Assembly: GCF_001484605.1 (NCBI RefSeq)
Contig: NZ_CP013747.1
Span: 1,054,001 to 1,118,000, forward strand
Direction: 5' to 3'
Length of the DNA: 64,000 nt
Origin: Pseudarthrobacter sulfonivorans
Lineage (GTDB): Bacteria; Actinomycetota; Actinomycetes; Actinomycetales; Micrococcaceae
Made by a program: the position numbers and the translations under genes. Numbering within the stretch: position 1 is the stretch's first letter; every line of letters starts with the position of its first letter. The notes below the pieces were generated by a model. The model was not told the origin of the DNA, did no database searches, and saw only the letters and a program-made list of their open reading frames with translations. This document shows positions 27,963-36,146 of the stretch, one piece after another.

Positions 27963-28592
27963 ATGTACACCCCAGCCCATTTCGCAGCCAGCCCCGACTC
28001 CATCAGCCACCTCCTCACCCGGCCGGCCGCAGCCAACCTGGTCACCAAGACCTCGCAGGGCCTGCTCGCCACCCTGCTGCCCTTCGCCTACGACCCCTCC
28101 ATCGGCGAACACGGAGCACTGCTGGCACACGTGGCCCGGAACAACACCCAGTGGTCCGAGCCAGCCATCGGGGAATCCCTGATGATCGTCCAGGGCGCGG
28201 ACGCCTACATATCGCCATCCTGGTATGCGTCGAAGGCCGAGCACGGACGCGTGGTGCCCACGTGGAACTACTCCACGGTGCACGTTTACGGCCGTCTCGT
28301 CATCCACGACGACCCGGCCTGGGTTGCCGGCCAGGTCAGGCGGCTCACCGGCGTCCACGAGGCGGGCTTTGACCACCCGTGGAGCGTGGACGATGCGCCG
28401 GAGCGTTACATCTCCGGCCAGCTTCGCGGCATCGTGGGCATCGAACTGCTGATCACCAGGATCGAGGCGAAGACCAAACTCAGCCAGAACCGGCCCGACG
28501 CCGATATCGACGGCGTGGTCGCTGGCCTCAGCGCGCGGGGTGAGTCGGACAGCGCCGCTGACGTCGAGCGGGCACGGCCGGAACGTTCGTAG
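27963..28592 (+). CDS. PaiB-type FMN-binding transcriptional regulator
   Basis: A 209-residue protein of the PaiB family: starts MYTPAHFA, has ISPSWYASK and the hallmark VPTWNYSTVHVYG, and a C-terminal helix with KTKLSQNRPDADIDGV. Family members bind FMN and, in Bacillus, repress sporulation and degradative-enzyme genes; the fold is the pyridoxamine-oxidase split barrel. ATG 27963 follows the EamA stop by 4 bases, so it is cotranscribed. It may act with the exporter in a stress or polyamine response (inference). Confidence 0.9.
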   Translation: MYTPAHFAASPDSISHLLTRPAAANLVTKTSQGLLATLLPFAYDPSIGEHGALLAHVARNNTQWSEPAIGESLMIVQGADAYISPSWYASKAEHGRVVPTWNYSTVHVYGRLVIHDDPAWVAGQVRRLTGVHEAGFDHPWSVDDAPERYISGQLRGIVGIELLITRIEAKTKLSQNRPDADIDGVVAGLSARGESDSAADVERARPERS

Positions 28593-28693
28593 GCGACTAC
28601 GGCACGGACTTTGACCCCGGCGGCCGGCCTGCCCGACTGGGCAGACAGGGTGGCGATAATTCACGTAGCTCGTCTGGGCTGGAATGATAATTG

Positions 28694-28705
28694 TAAGCAT
28701 GCTTA
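28694..28705. promoter_or_regulatory. AT-rich palindrome TAAGCATGCTTA upstream of csbD
   Basis: A perfect 12-bp palindrome within the only AT-rich stretch ahead of the CsbD gene, 49 bases before its ATG. It could be an operator or part of a stress promoter. The overlapping GCTTATGATATGACT could supply a -10 region. Confidence 0.4.
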
Positions 28706-28754
28706 TGATATGACTGTCCGGATAGGACAACTGCCAACCAGAGGAGGAAACACC

Positions 28755-28931
28755 ATGGGACTGGGCGACAAGATCGAGAACGCTGCTGAGAAGGCGGGCG
28801 GCAAGGGCAAGGAAGCTGCCGGCAAGGCGACGGGCGACGAAAGCCTGCGGAGGGAAGGTCAGACCGACCAGGCAAAGGGCGATCTGAAACAGGCCGGCGA
28901 GAAGGTTAAGGACGCCTTCAAGAAGGACTGA
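28755..28931 (+). CDS. CsbD-like general stress protein
   Basis: A 58-residue, highly charged Lys/Glu/Gly/Ala-rich helical protein of the CsbD family: GDKIENAAEKAGGKGKEAAG, then QTDQAKGDLKQAGEKVKDAF. These proteins accumulate in general stress, with unknown biochemical role. AGGAGGA lies 6 bases before the ATG. An AT-rich palindromic region precedes it and an 11-bp terminator stem follows at 28940, so it is a monocistronic gene. Confidence 0.93.
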   Translation: MGLGDKIENAAEKAGGKGKEAAGKATGDESLRREGQTDQAKGDLKQAGEKVKDAFKKD

Positions 28932-28939
28932 CCGAGCAC

Positions 28940-28982
28940 AGGCGAAGGGTGCATCTCTGAGGAAGGGGTGGACCCTTCGCCT
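28940..28982 (+). terminator. Terminator after csbD
   Basis: AGGCGAAGGGT (28940-28950) pairs exactly with ACCCTTCGCCT (28972-28982) around a 21-base loop, and TGTCC follows. Confidence 0.65.
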
Positions 28983-29081
28983 TGTCCAGCTGCAGTTCAG
29001 CTTTCGGGTCATCGTCCCGTGGGCAGCGGAATGGGTTACGGTTTAGCCTGCACTGGGAAGTTCTAAAGAATCGCGGTAACT

Positions 29082-29636
29082 GTGGACGTAGTGAGCGGCG
29101 TAAGCCTTGACTGGTTCAAGGCCCTTACCTGGATCTTTGCCATCGCCACCGGGCTGCTGCTGGCCTTCTGGCGCCAACGCCGGCTCCATTTGGCTGCACT
29201 CGGTTCCGTGATCGTTTTTATGGGTACAAGCGCCGGGGCAGGTATCTACGTTCTGAATCATGTTGGCGATCCCCGCTGGGGCAGCAAAGCCGAGGACCGC
29301 ATCAGCGCTCCCCCACTCACGGAGACCCCCGTTATCGGACGTTTTATGGGCTCCCTCGACGACGTCATTCACGGAGTGGCTGACAGCGTCAACCACTTTG
29401 TTGACTTCCGGGCTGCTCTTCCCGTGGCAATGGAATTCTTCGTGGCAGCAGGCTGGGCGTTAGCTCTCGCCCTGCCGTTGGGGCTGGCCGCCCTAATTGT
29501 CAGCTATGCGGACGCACAACGCCGTAAAGCCGAATTCCTCAAGTACAAACTCCAGGTTGAGGAGCTCAAAAGTGAGCTCGAAGATATCAAGCGCCACCTC
29601 GGGTATCCAACCCGGGAAGAAAGTGACTCATCCTAG
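29082..29636 (+). CDS. Membrane protein with C-terminal coiled coil
   Basis: A 184-residue protein from GTG 29082. Hydrophobic helices at about 12-27, 35-58 and 112-135 flank an extracytoplasmic loop (about 60-110). The cytoplasmic end is a predicted coiled coil (KYKLQVEELKSELEDIKRHL) ending in an acidic tail. I do not recognise the family. A weak ribosome binding site precedes it. It ends 9 bases from the convergent mmuM stop, with no terminator visible. Confidence 0.7.
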   Translation: MDVVSGVSLDWFKALTWIFAIATGLLLAFWRQRRLHLAALGSVIVFMGTSAGAGIYVLNHVGDPRWGSKAEDRISAPPLTETPVIGRFMGSLDDVIHGVADSVNHFVDFRAALPVAMEFFVAAGWALALALPLGLAALIVSYADAQRRKAEFLKYKLQVEELKSELEDIKRHLGYPTREESDSS

Positions 29637-29645
29637 GACGGCAGC

Positions 29646-30626
29646 TCACTCAGGGTCCCGTGGCGGCTCGGCAGGCCGGCCTGCAGCCAGTGCGGCAATG
29701 TCCCGGGGCGTGGTGCGGCAGCAGCCTCCCACGATGCGGGCACCGAGCTCCCGCCAGGCACTGGCTCCGGCTGCAAGGCCTGCGGGGTGGGCTTTGACCG
29801 CTTCAGCGGCATTGCCTGATGCGGGTGCCCAGGTTTTGGTGGCGGCGTCGTAGCTTTCGCCGGAGTTTGGATACGTGACCAGCGGTTTGGAGCCCGCCTT
29901 GCCGAGGGCTGCAAGGGCGGCCGGGACCAGGTTCAGCGGCACGCAGTTCACGCCCACGGCCACCACGCGCGGCTCGGACCCGCAGAGCTCCGCTACCGCA
30001 GCCAACGGAGTGCCGTCGCTGATGTGCGCACCGTCCCGCAGCGAGAACGAGAACCAGGATTCGACGTCGAACTCCCCGGTCAGTGCCAGCAGCGCCTCTG
30101 CTTCGGCAAGGGACGGCAGCGTCTCGCAGGCCAGGAAGTCGGCTCCGGCATCCACCAGGGCCGCGATGCGGGGCCGGTGGAAATCCTTGAAGGCCTCGGT
30201 GTCCAGGACGTAGTCCCCGCGGTACTCCGAGCCGTCCGCGAGGTAGGCGCCGTACGGGCCGACTGATCCGGCGATCAGCAGCGAACCTGCTTGTGGGTGC
30301 CGGGCGAGGTGTCCGCGCCGGGCGTCATCGGCCAGGCGGACTGAGAGCCTGACCAGGTCCAGTGCAGCGTCCTCAGATAGCCCACGCTGGGAGAACCCCA
30401 GCGGTGTGGCCTGGTAGCTGGCGGTGGTAGCCACGTTGGCGCCGGCTTCGAAGTAGTCGCGGTGCACGTCACGGATCAGCTGCGGCTGCTCCAGCAGGAC
30501 CTTGGCCGACCACAGCGGATCATCCAGGCTGCAGCCGCGCGCTTCAAGTTCGGTAGCGAGGGCGCCGTCGGCCGTGAGATGCGCTCCGGCAGCAAGCAGT
30601 TGGGACAGCGCGGTGTTGCGGGGCAT
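29646..30626 (-). CDS. mmuM: Homocysteine S-methyltransferase
   Basis: A 326-residue zinc enzyme that makes methionine from homocysteine using S-methylmethionine or a similar donor. The betaine/homocysteine methyltransferase barrel starts with DGALATELEARGCSL. Zinc ligands are visible as Cys in GVNCVP and the CysCys of VGGCCRTTP. ATG 30626 is chosen with GGAG 9 bases upstream; an in-frame start further upstream would add MNRMPFTPP. It diverges from an IclR regulator. Confidence 0.93.
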   Translation of the reverse strand: MPRNTALSQLLAAGAHLTADGALATELEARGCSLDDPLWSAKVLLEQPQLIRDVHRDYFEAGANVATTASYQATPLGFSQRGLSEDAALDLVRLSVRLADDARRGHLARHPQAGSLLIAGSVGPYGAYLADGSEYRGDYVLDTEAFKDFHRPRIAALVDAGADFLACETLPSLAEAEALLALTGEFDVESWFSFSLRDGAHISDGTPLAAVAELCGSEPRVVAVGVNCVPLNLVPAALAALGKAGSKPLVTYPNSGESYDAATKTWAPASGNAAEAVKAHPAGLAAGASAWRELGARIVGGCCRTTPRDIAALAAGRPAEPPRDPE

Positions 30627-30753
30627 GGCGTGAGCTCCCGGGGTCGGTGGCGTGAAGGGCATTCTGTTCATCATAAGCAACTGGACATGCTGGTAACGAG
30701 CATGGCGAACTGTTACCGGGCTGGCTCCCGGCAGCTCCACTAGACTCTGGCCT

Positions 30754-31575
30754 ATGTCGAAAATCTCCAGCATGGGCCGTGGCATGATGGCCATCCTGGC
30801 CCTGGGCGCACGGCATGAGGCCGGACTTCCGGGTGGCACCGCAGCCGGGATCGCCGCCGACCTGGGCAAGGACCGCAGCCAGGTCTCGCGGAATCTCCGC
30901 AGCGGTGAGCAGGAGGGATTCCTCGGCCGGACCCTCGAGCGCACCTACACTTTGGACTGGTCCATCCTGACCGACGCGCAGCAGCTGACGGGGCGGAGGC
31001 TGCACACAGACGGCGCCGTGGCGCTGGAGCGGCTGGCTCGCGACACCGATGAGGGGTGCTTCCTGGGCGTGCTGCACGGCGCGAGCACCTTAACCATCGG
31101 CGAAAGCGTTCCGGCCAGCAGCAACCTGGTGGGCTCATGGCTGGGCAGGCCCTACCCCGCGTACTGCAGCGACGCCGGCCAGGCTGTGCTGTGGGAGTCG
31201 CCGGAAGCCGAGGTGCGGACGGTGTTCGCAGGCGTCGACTTTGTGCGGCACGGCCCCAATACCCCGTCCGACGTCGACGACTTCCTGGTGCGGCTGGCTG
31301 CGGCGCGGGTGCGGGGTTACTCAGTGGTGGATGAGGAAGCGGAGCCAGGGCTCTATTCGCTGGCCGTCCCCGTCCGGGATTTCAAGGGCGATGTGGCGGC
31401 GGCGCTGCAGATCGTAGGCACCAAGGCCCGCCTGGAGCCGCGCCGGACCGGCTGCGTGGCGGCCCTGGTGGAGCAGGGACGATGGCTCGAGACCAGGCTT
31501 GGCTACCAGCCCGGGCAAAGGCTAGCGGATCTGGATGTTGCCGCTCCTGAGCGTGTGGAGGGGTCGCGGGTCTAA
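30754..31575 (+). CDS. IclR family transcriptional regulator
   Basis: A 273-residue regulator. The N-terminal winged helix (GIAADLGKDRSQVSRNLRSGEQEGFL) is followed by an IclR effector domain (about 85-255) with SDAGQAVLW and the VRGYSVVDEEAEPGLYSLAVPVRD motif. It lies divergent from mmuM with a 127-base gap, so it might control that gene, though many IclR proteins regulate other catabolic loci. The ester-cyclase-like gene converges from the far side. Confidence 0.88.
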   Translation: MSKISSMGRGMMAILALGARHEAGLPGGTAAGIAADLGKDRSQVSRNLRSGEQEGFLGRTLERTYTLDWSILTDAQQLTGRRLHTDGAVALERLARDTDEGCFLGVLHGASTLTIGESVPASSNLVGSWLGRPYPAYCSDAGQAVLWESPEAEVRTVFAGVDFVRHGPNTPSDVDDFLVRLAAARVRGYSVVDEEAEPGLYSLAVPVRDFKGDVAAALQIVGTKARLEPRRTGCVAALVEQGRWLETRLGYQPGQRLADLDVAAPERVEGSRV

Positions 31576-31683
31576 GGGTGTGACCTAGAACAACTCACTA
31601 GAGAAATCGGATAGCCAGAGCCAAAGCCCCCACAGAGAGTCTGGGTAAGGACCCCGGCCAGTAAGCAGCCAACTGTCGGCGTG

Positions 31684-32091
31684 CTACTTTTCAGGGACGA
31701 GCCCAAGTTGCTGCATCACGCCCAGATTATCGTAGCTATTCCACTCCTCGACTATCTTGCCTCCTTCGATGCGGCTGATGGAAATGCCTTTGATCTCTAC
31801 TTGCCTCCCAGTGGGAGGGCCAAACTCCTCTATCTCTCCCTGGTGGCTGCCGCGTAGCGTCCAGCGGGTGACGACCTTATCCCCTTCGGCTATCTCGTCC
31901 TCAACGGTTGCGCTCATGTCGGGGAAAGCGGATTTGTACGTGGCGATAAACTGCTTGGCTTCCTCCGTGCCGTGGATCTCTTGACCGGGGTCGTGCCAGA
32001 CGAGATCGGGGGCGTACACCTCGTCGATGATGTCCAGGTTATCCGGGGCCTCCCAAGAACGACGCGCCAAGGCCTTGTTTTCTTCGGACAT
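31684..32091 (-). CDS. SnoaL-like ester cyclase / NTF2-fold protein
   Basis: A 135-residue cone-shaped NTF2-fold protein: MSEENKALARRSWE start, DLVWHDPGQEIHGTEEAKQF, and ISISRIEGGKIVEEWNSYDNLGVMQQLG end, all standard for the SnoaL/polyketide ester cyclase family. Most members lack a proven reaction and bind small hydrophobic molecules. ATG 32091 chosen with GAAGGG upstream; GTG 32103 would add four residues. It lies between two IclR genes and has no obvious partner enzyme. Confidence 0.87.
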   Translation of the reverse strand: MSEENKALARRSWEAPDNLDIIDEVYAPDLVWHDPGQEIHGTEEAKQFIATYKSAFPDMSATVEDEIAEGDKVVTRWTLRGSHQGEIEEFGPPTGRQVEIKGISISRIEGGKIVEEWNSYDNLGVMQQLGLVPEK

Positions 32092-32235
32092 ACTTATCCA
32101 CACCCTTCCCTAAAGGACCTTTCAGGCATTTGCCAGCACCAACCTTACGAGGGCGCTGTAGGAACATTGTCCCGCACCCGCACTCGCAAATAGAAGGGGC
32201 CGGGGCTCCTCGTGTAAGGACACTCTGGCGACCAG

Positions 32236-33003
32236 CTAGCGGTCGGCGGCGAGGGAGCCGAGGTGGTCCGCGGCGCCGCGCAGAACAGTGGCAATGCCCG
32301 CAGCGTCATGGCCGAATTCGTTCCGCCGTCCCAGCACGCTGAGTGCGGCCAGGATGTTGCCGCCCCCGTCACGGACCGCGACGGCCAGCTCCACGATGTC
32401 ATGCTCAAATTCCTCGTCGGAGGTGATGTAGCCGCGTGGCAGGTCGCGGGCCATCAGCTTCCAGACTTCACCGACGGAGTGCGCCGCGCCAGGGCCGCCC
32501 ACGCCGATGAAGTTCACCTCGCGCAGCAGCTGGTCCAGGGCAGGCAGGTCATGGTCCCAGAGCAAAGCCCTGCCGGCGCCGGTGCACCATACCGGCGTCA
32601 CCATGCCCGGCGCAACGAAGCTGCCCAGGGCGGCGTCGTTACTGGAGGCGCGCACCAGGATCGCCCGGAACCCGTCCCGGACGGAGAGCCGCGCCCGCAG
32701 CCCCAGGGCGGAAACCAATGACTCGAGTTCGGGCTTGGCTTCACGCACCCAGCCGGTGTTGAGCGAGGCGGCAAGGCTGAAGAACCGCGGCCCGGTCCGG
32801 AAGGGTCCTCGGTCCACCCGCTCCAGCAAACCCAGATCGCACAGTTCCTGCGCCAGCCGCGACACGCGGCCCTGGTCCATGTCCAGCTCCGCCGCAAGCT
32901 GGGAAACGCCCAGCAGCTGCCGCCCGCGTTTCTCCCGGTCAACCACCAGCCGGACAATCCGGAGCCCTTGCGCCAACGATGACGCGTCAGCGGACGAATC
33001 CAC
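32236..33003 (-). CDS. IclR family transcriptional regulator
   Basis: A 255-residue regulator. The wHTH (SQLAAELDMDQGRVSRLAQELCDLGLLERVDRG split over the helices) and effector domain (PVWCTGAGRALLWDH, DLPRGYITSDEEFEHDIVELAVAVRDG) are complete. GTG start at 33003. It is encoded downstream of, and on the same strand as, an amino-acid permease (80 bases apart), so that transporter is the first candidate target. Confidence 0.88.
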   Translation of the reverse strand: MDSSADASSLAQGLRIVRLVVDREKRGRQLLGVSQLAAELDMDQGRVSRLAQELCDLGLLERVDRGPFRTGPRFFSLAASLNTGWVREAKPELESLVSALGLRARLSVRDGFRAILVRASSNDAALGSFVAPGMVTPVWCTGAGRALLWDHDLPALDQLLREVNFIGVGGPGAAHSVGEVWKLMARDLPRGYITSDEEFEHDIVELAVAVRDGGGNILAALSVLGRRNEFGHDAAGIATVLRGAADHLGSLAADR

Positions 33004-33083
33004 GCTTGTTACCCCTCACTGCCGGTGCTCGCCCTATTCTTCCACGGGGCCCGGGGTCGGTGACGCAGGTGACTTGGGGCTGG

Positions 33084-34523
33084 TTACTGGACTGCCGCCG
33101 TCGGACGTTTCCGGCCGTGCCGGAAGTAGAAGTAGACGTAGCAGGCGGCCACGAACGGGATGCCGAAGTAGAGGGCGGCCACCTGGTTGGGGTCCAGGGC
33201 GATGCCCACGAGCGAGATGACGCACAGTGTGAACGCCAGGATGGGCACCAGCGGGAATAGCGGGGCCTTGTAGGCAAGGGCGCCAACGTCTCCGCCGTTC
33301 CGCACGAAGGCGCGCCGGTGGAAGAAGTGCGAGGCGGTGATGGACATCCATACGCCCACCACGGCGAATCCGGCCACGGACACGAGCACCAGGTAGACCG
33401 TTTCGGGGGCCACCACGCTGCTGATGAGGGACGCGATGCCGCCCACCATGCTCACAGACAGGGCGATCAGCGGGATGCCGCGTCGGGTGAGGCGCCGGAA
33501 GGCCTGGGGCGCGTGGCCTTCGTCGGCCAGGGAGTAGAGCATCCTGGCGCAGGAGAAGAGACCGCTGTTTCCGGCGGAGAGAAGGGCTGTGATGATGACG
33601 AAGTTCATGATGTCGGCTGCGAACGGGATCCCGATGGCGGAGAAGACAGTGACGAAAGGGCTCTCGTCCAGGCCCACTTCGTTGTAGGGGATGGTGGCTG
33701 CGATGACGGCGATGGCGCCGACGAAGAAGATCAGCAGCCGGATCACTGTGGTGCGCATGGCTTTGGGGATGCTGGTGGCGGGGTCCTTGGTTTCGCCTGC
33801 TGCCACGCCGATCAGCTCGGACCCGGAGAAGGCGTAGAAGACGGCGAGGACGGTGACCAGGACGCCGGTGAAGCCGTTGGGGAACAGCCCGCCGGCCGTG
33901 TTGAAGTTCTCGAAGAGGAAGGGGTGGCTGCCGCCGTCGCTGAGCGGACGGAAGCCGAACAGTGCGGCGCCGCCGAGGACGATCAGGCCGATAATGGCGC
34001 CCACCTTGATGATGGCGAACCAGAATTCGGATTCGCCGAAGAACCTGGCGGACACCGCGTTGAAGCCAAACAGCACGGCAGCGAAAATCAGGCACCAGAT
34101 CCACACGTCAACGTCCGGGAACCAGCGCTGCATAAGCAGCCCGGACGCGGTGAATTCGGAGCCGATGGCCACCGCCCAGCAAAGCCAGTACAGCCAGGCG
34201 GTGGCGAATCCGGTGGCGGGCCCGATGGAGCGGGCGGCGTAGATGTGGAAGGCGCCGGACACCGGATAAGCGATGGCCAGCTCACCCAGGCATGCCATCA
34301 CCAGGTACACCACAAACGCGCCCACCAGGTAGGCGAGCACAGCGCCCAGCGGACCGGCCTGGGAAATGGTGTAGCCCGAGCTGAGGAACAGGCCGGATCC
34401 GATGACGCCGCCCATGGCGATCATCACCAGGTGCCTGGTGCCCATGGATCTCCGGAGTCCGGGCTGGACCGGCGCGTGCCCGGCGGGCGTCGCGTCGAGC
34501 GTCAGGGGTGAGGGGGTTTCCAC
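33084..34523 (-). CDS. APC family amino-acid permease
   Basis: A 479-residue inner-membrane transporter with 12 helices. The APC signature is present in helix 1 (MIAMGGVIGSGLFLSSGYTISQAGP) and in GELAIAYPVSGAFHIYAAR after helix 3, as in the AAT (LysP/GabP/AnsP-like) branch that imports amino acids with protons. GTG start with GGAGA upstream. The following IclR gene lies on the same strand. The exact amino acid cannot be read from the sequence. Confidence 0.92.
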   Translation of the reverse strand: METPSPLTLDATPAGHAPVQPGLRRSMGTRHLVMIAMGGVIGSGLFLSSGYTISQAGPLGAVLAYLVGAFVVYLVMACLGELAIAYPVSGAFHIYAARSIGPATGFATAWLYWLCWAVAIGSEFTASGLLMQRWFPDVDVWIWCLIFAAVLFGFNAVSARFFGESEFWFAIIKVGAIIGLIVLGGAALFGFRPLSDGGSHPFLFENFNTAGGLFPNGFTGVLVTVLAVFYAFSGSELIGVAAGETKDPATSIPKAMRTTVIRLLIFFVGAIAVIAATIPYNEVGLDESPFVTVFSAIGIPFAADIMNFVIITALLSAGNSGLFSCARMLYSLADEGHAPQAFRRLTRRGIPLIALSVSMVGGIASLISSVVAPETVYLVLVSVAGFAVVGVWMSITASHFFHRRAFVRNGGDVGALAYKAPLFPLVPILAFTLCVISLVGIALDPNQVAALYFGIPFVAACYVYFYFRHGRKRPTAAVQ

Positions 34524-34716
34524 GGGCGTCTCCAGGAGGGGTGGTCAGCAGGTGTGCGGCAGCCGGGCGCACTCCCCTGTCCCGTCCCGGGTACCGAAGA
34601 TCTGCACGTCAACAGAGAGAAATTAGCACAATCACCGAATTACGCTCGCTAAAATCATGCAAACTTGTTCATATTGCACACTTGTTACCTTCGGTGACCT
34701 GCCCCCGGTTGGAAGA

Positions 34717-35535
34717 TCAGCGCGCGACGAGTGCCTCGCTGGCCTCCCACAAACCCTGCGCCAGCTCGGCGTCGTACGCCTGGGCGTTGGCCTTGGCCAG
34801 GGCGCGCTTGGCGTAGTAGGCACCGGAGATCCAGTCGGTGCCGGGGGTGCCGTTGCTGAGCCAGAGCAGGGTGTCGGCGCCCTGGTCCGGGGTGAGCATA
34901 AAGCGGTTGAGGAGCGTCTTGTAGGCGTGCCGCATGGGGCTGGTGGACTCTGCCGCGAAGTTGGTGCGGACCACGCCCGGGTGGAACGCCGCCGTCGTGA
35001 TTCCCTGCTCGCCGAAGCGGCGGTGCAGCTCGGACGTGAAGAGGATGTTGGCGAGTTTGGCGGTGCCGTAGGCGCGGTTGGTGGAGTAGGTGTGCTCCGA
35101 CGCGAGGTCGAAAAGGTCCATTTTGCCGAAGCCGTTGGCCGCGCTGGCGGTGTTGATGACCTTGGCGTTGCTGGCGGTGAGGACGTCCATCAGTTCCGTG
35201 GTGAGCAGGAACGGCGCCAGGTGGTTGATCTGGAAGGTGGACTCGTTGCCGTCCACCGTGAGCTGGTGCTTGCCCATGATGCCGCCGGCGTTGTTGGCCA
35301 GGACGTCGATCCGGTCGTAGTCGTCCCTCAGCTGCGCGGCGAGCGTGCGGACCTGGTCCAGCTCGGCGAAGTCGCTGACGAAGTAGTCGGCGTTGAGTTC
35401 CTTCGCGATGGCCTGCGTCTTCTCCTCGGAACGGCCGACGAGGACCACCCGGTCGCCTGACTGGGTCAGCGTCCGCGCGGCTGCCGCGCCGATGCCGTCG
35501 CTGGCGCCGGTGATCACGATGGTGCGTTGGGTCAA
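34717..35535 (-). CDS. Short-chain dehydrogenase/reductase
   Basis: A 272-residue NAD(P)-dependent oxidoreductase with a Rossmann fold: TGASDGIGAAA (nucleotide binding), NNAGG near residue 83, catalytic Ser in INTASAAN, and YGTAK with Tyr near 152. It belongs to the retinol-dehydrogenase-like subgroup (ASEHTYSTNRAYGTAKLANILF, then FHPGVVRTNF). TTG start with AAGGA upstream. No pathway context; it diverges from the TfoX-like gene. Confidence 0.92.
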   Translation of the reverse strand: MTQRTIVITGASDGIGAAAARTLTQSGDRVVLVGRSEEKTQAIAKELNADYFVSDFAELDQVRTLAAQLRDDYDRIDVLANNAGGIMGKHQLTVDGNESTFQINHLAPFLLTTELMDVLTASNAKVINTASAANGFGKMDLFDLASEHTYSTNRAYGTAKLANILFTSELHRRFGEQGITTAAFHPGVVRTNFAAESTSPMRHAYKTLLNRFMLTPDQGADTLLWLSNGTPGTDWISGAYYAKRALAKANAQAYDAELAQGLWEASEALVAR

Positions 35536-35674
35536 GGGGTGTCCTTCGGTTGGGTGGAACCTGGGAGGTGAGTGCGGACTCCTGCCAGCCTATCGGTACG
35601 GCAATTCTGTCCCCGGCGCACCGGCGGGCATAAGCTGCACAAGGAATCACACCGCAACCCTGGGAGAGAGCGAC

Positions 35675-36052
35675 ATGGAGATGGCCAAAGCGTCCGACGA
35701 AGCCAAGGAGCGCTTCCGCTCAGTAGTGCCGGACAACCCCGAGGTGGTGGTCAAGCCGATGTTCGGCAACCTGGGCGCCTTCGTGAACGGCAACATGTTC
35801 GCCGGACTCTTCGGCTCAACCATCGGCGTGAAGCTCTCCGACGCAGACCGGCAGGTGCTCGAAAGCACCGAGCGGACCGTCCCGTTCGGCCCGGCGGAGC
35901 GGCCCATGGGCGGCTACACCGGGCTGCCGGAGGTGTGGAACGCCGAAGGCGACGGCGACGACGCGCGAGCAAGCGCCTGGGTGGAGAAGGCCTTCGAGTA
36001 CGTCGCGGGGCTCCCGCCGAAAGCGCCCAAGGCAGCCAAACCCCGCAAGTAG
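35675..36052 (+). CDS. TfoX/Sxy N-terminal domain protein
   Basis: A 125-residue protein consisting of just the TfoX N-terminal domain: MAKASDEAKERFRSVVPDN, then VVVKPMFGNLGAFVNGNMFAGLFG, then KLSDADRQVLE. In gamma-proteobacteria TfoX/Sxy activates competence; in Actinobacteria single-domain forms have unknown role. It ends in a Pro/Lys/Ala tail (PPKAPKAAKPRK). GGGAGAG lies upstream. A hairpin at 36071 separates it from gntP. Confidence 0.85.
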   Translation: MEMAKASDEAKERFRSVVPDNPEVVVKPMFGNLGAFVNGNMFAGLFGSTIGVKLSDADRQVLESTERTVPFGPAERPMGGYTGLPEVWNAEGDGDDARASAWVEKAFEYVAGLPPKAPKAAKPRK

Positions 36053-36070
36053 CGGCGGACCAGGAGTACG

Positions 36071-36115
36071 ACGACGGCGGGGCGGCCAGAATTTCCCTGG
36101 ACACCCCGCCGTCGT
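36071..36115. terminator. Bidirectional terminator between tfoX-like gene and gntP
   Basis: ACGACGGCGGGG (36071-36082) pairs exactly with CCCCGCCGTCGT (36104-36115) around a 21-base loop, with AC/TT-rich flanks, between convergent genes. Confidence 0.65.
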
Positions 36116-36146
36116 ACTTCAGTCAGCCGTGGCTGGAGTCAGAGCG

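Noticed and set aside
33318..34511. A 397-codon frame antisense to the amino-acid permease
   Set aside because: Antisense of hydrophobic codons gives Glu/Gly/His-rich sequence without domain. The permease is convincing.
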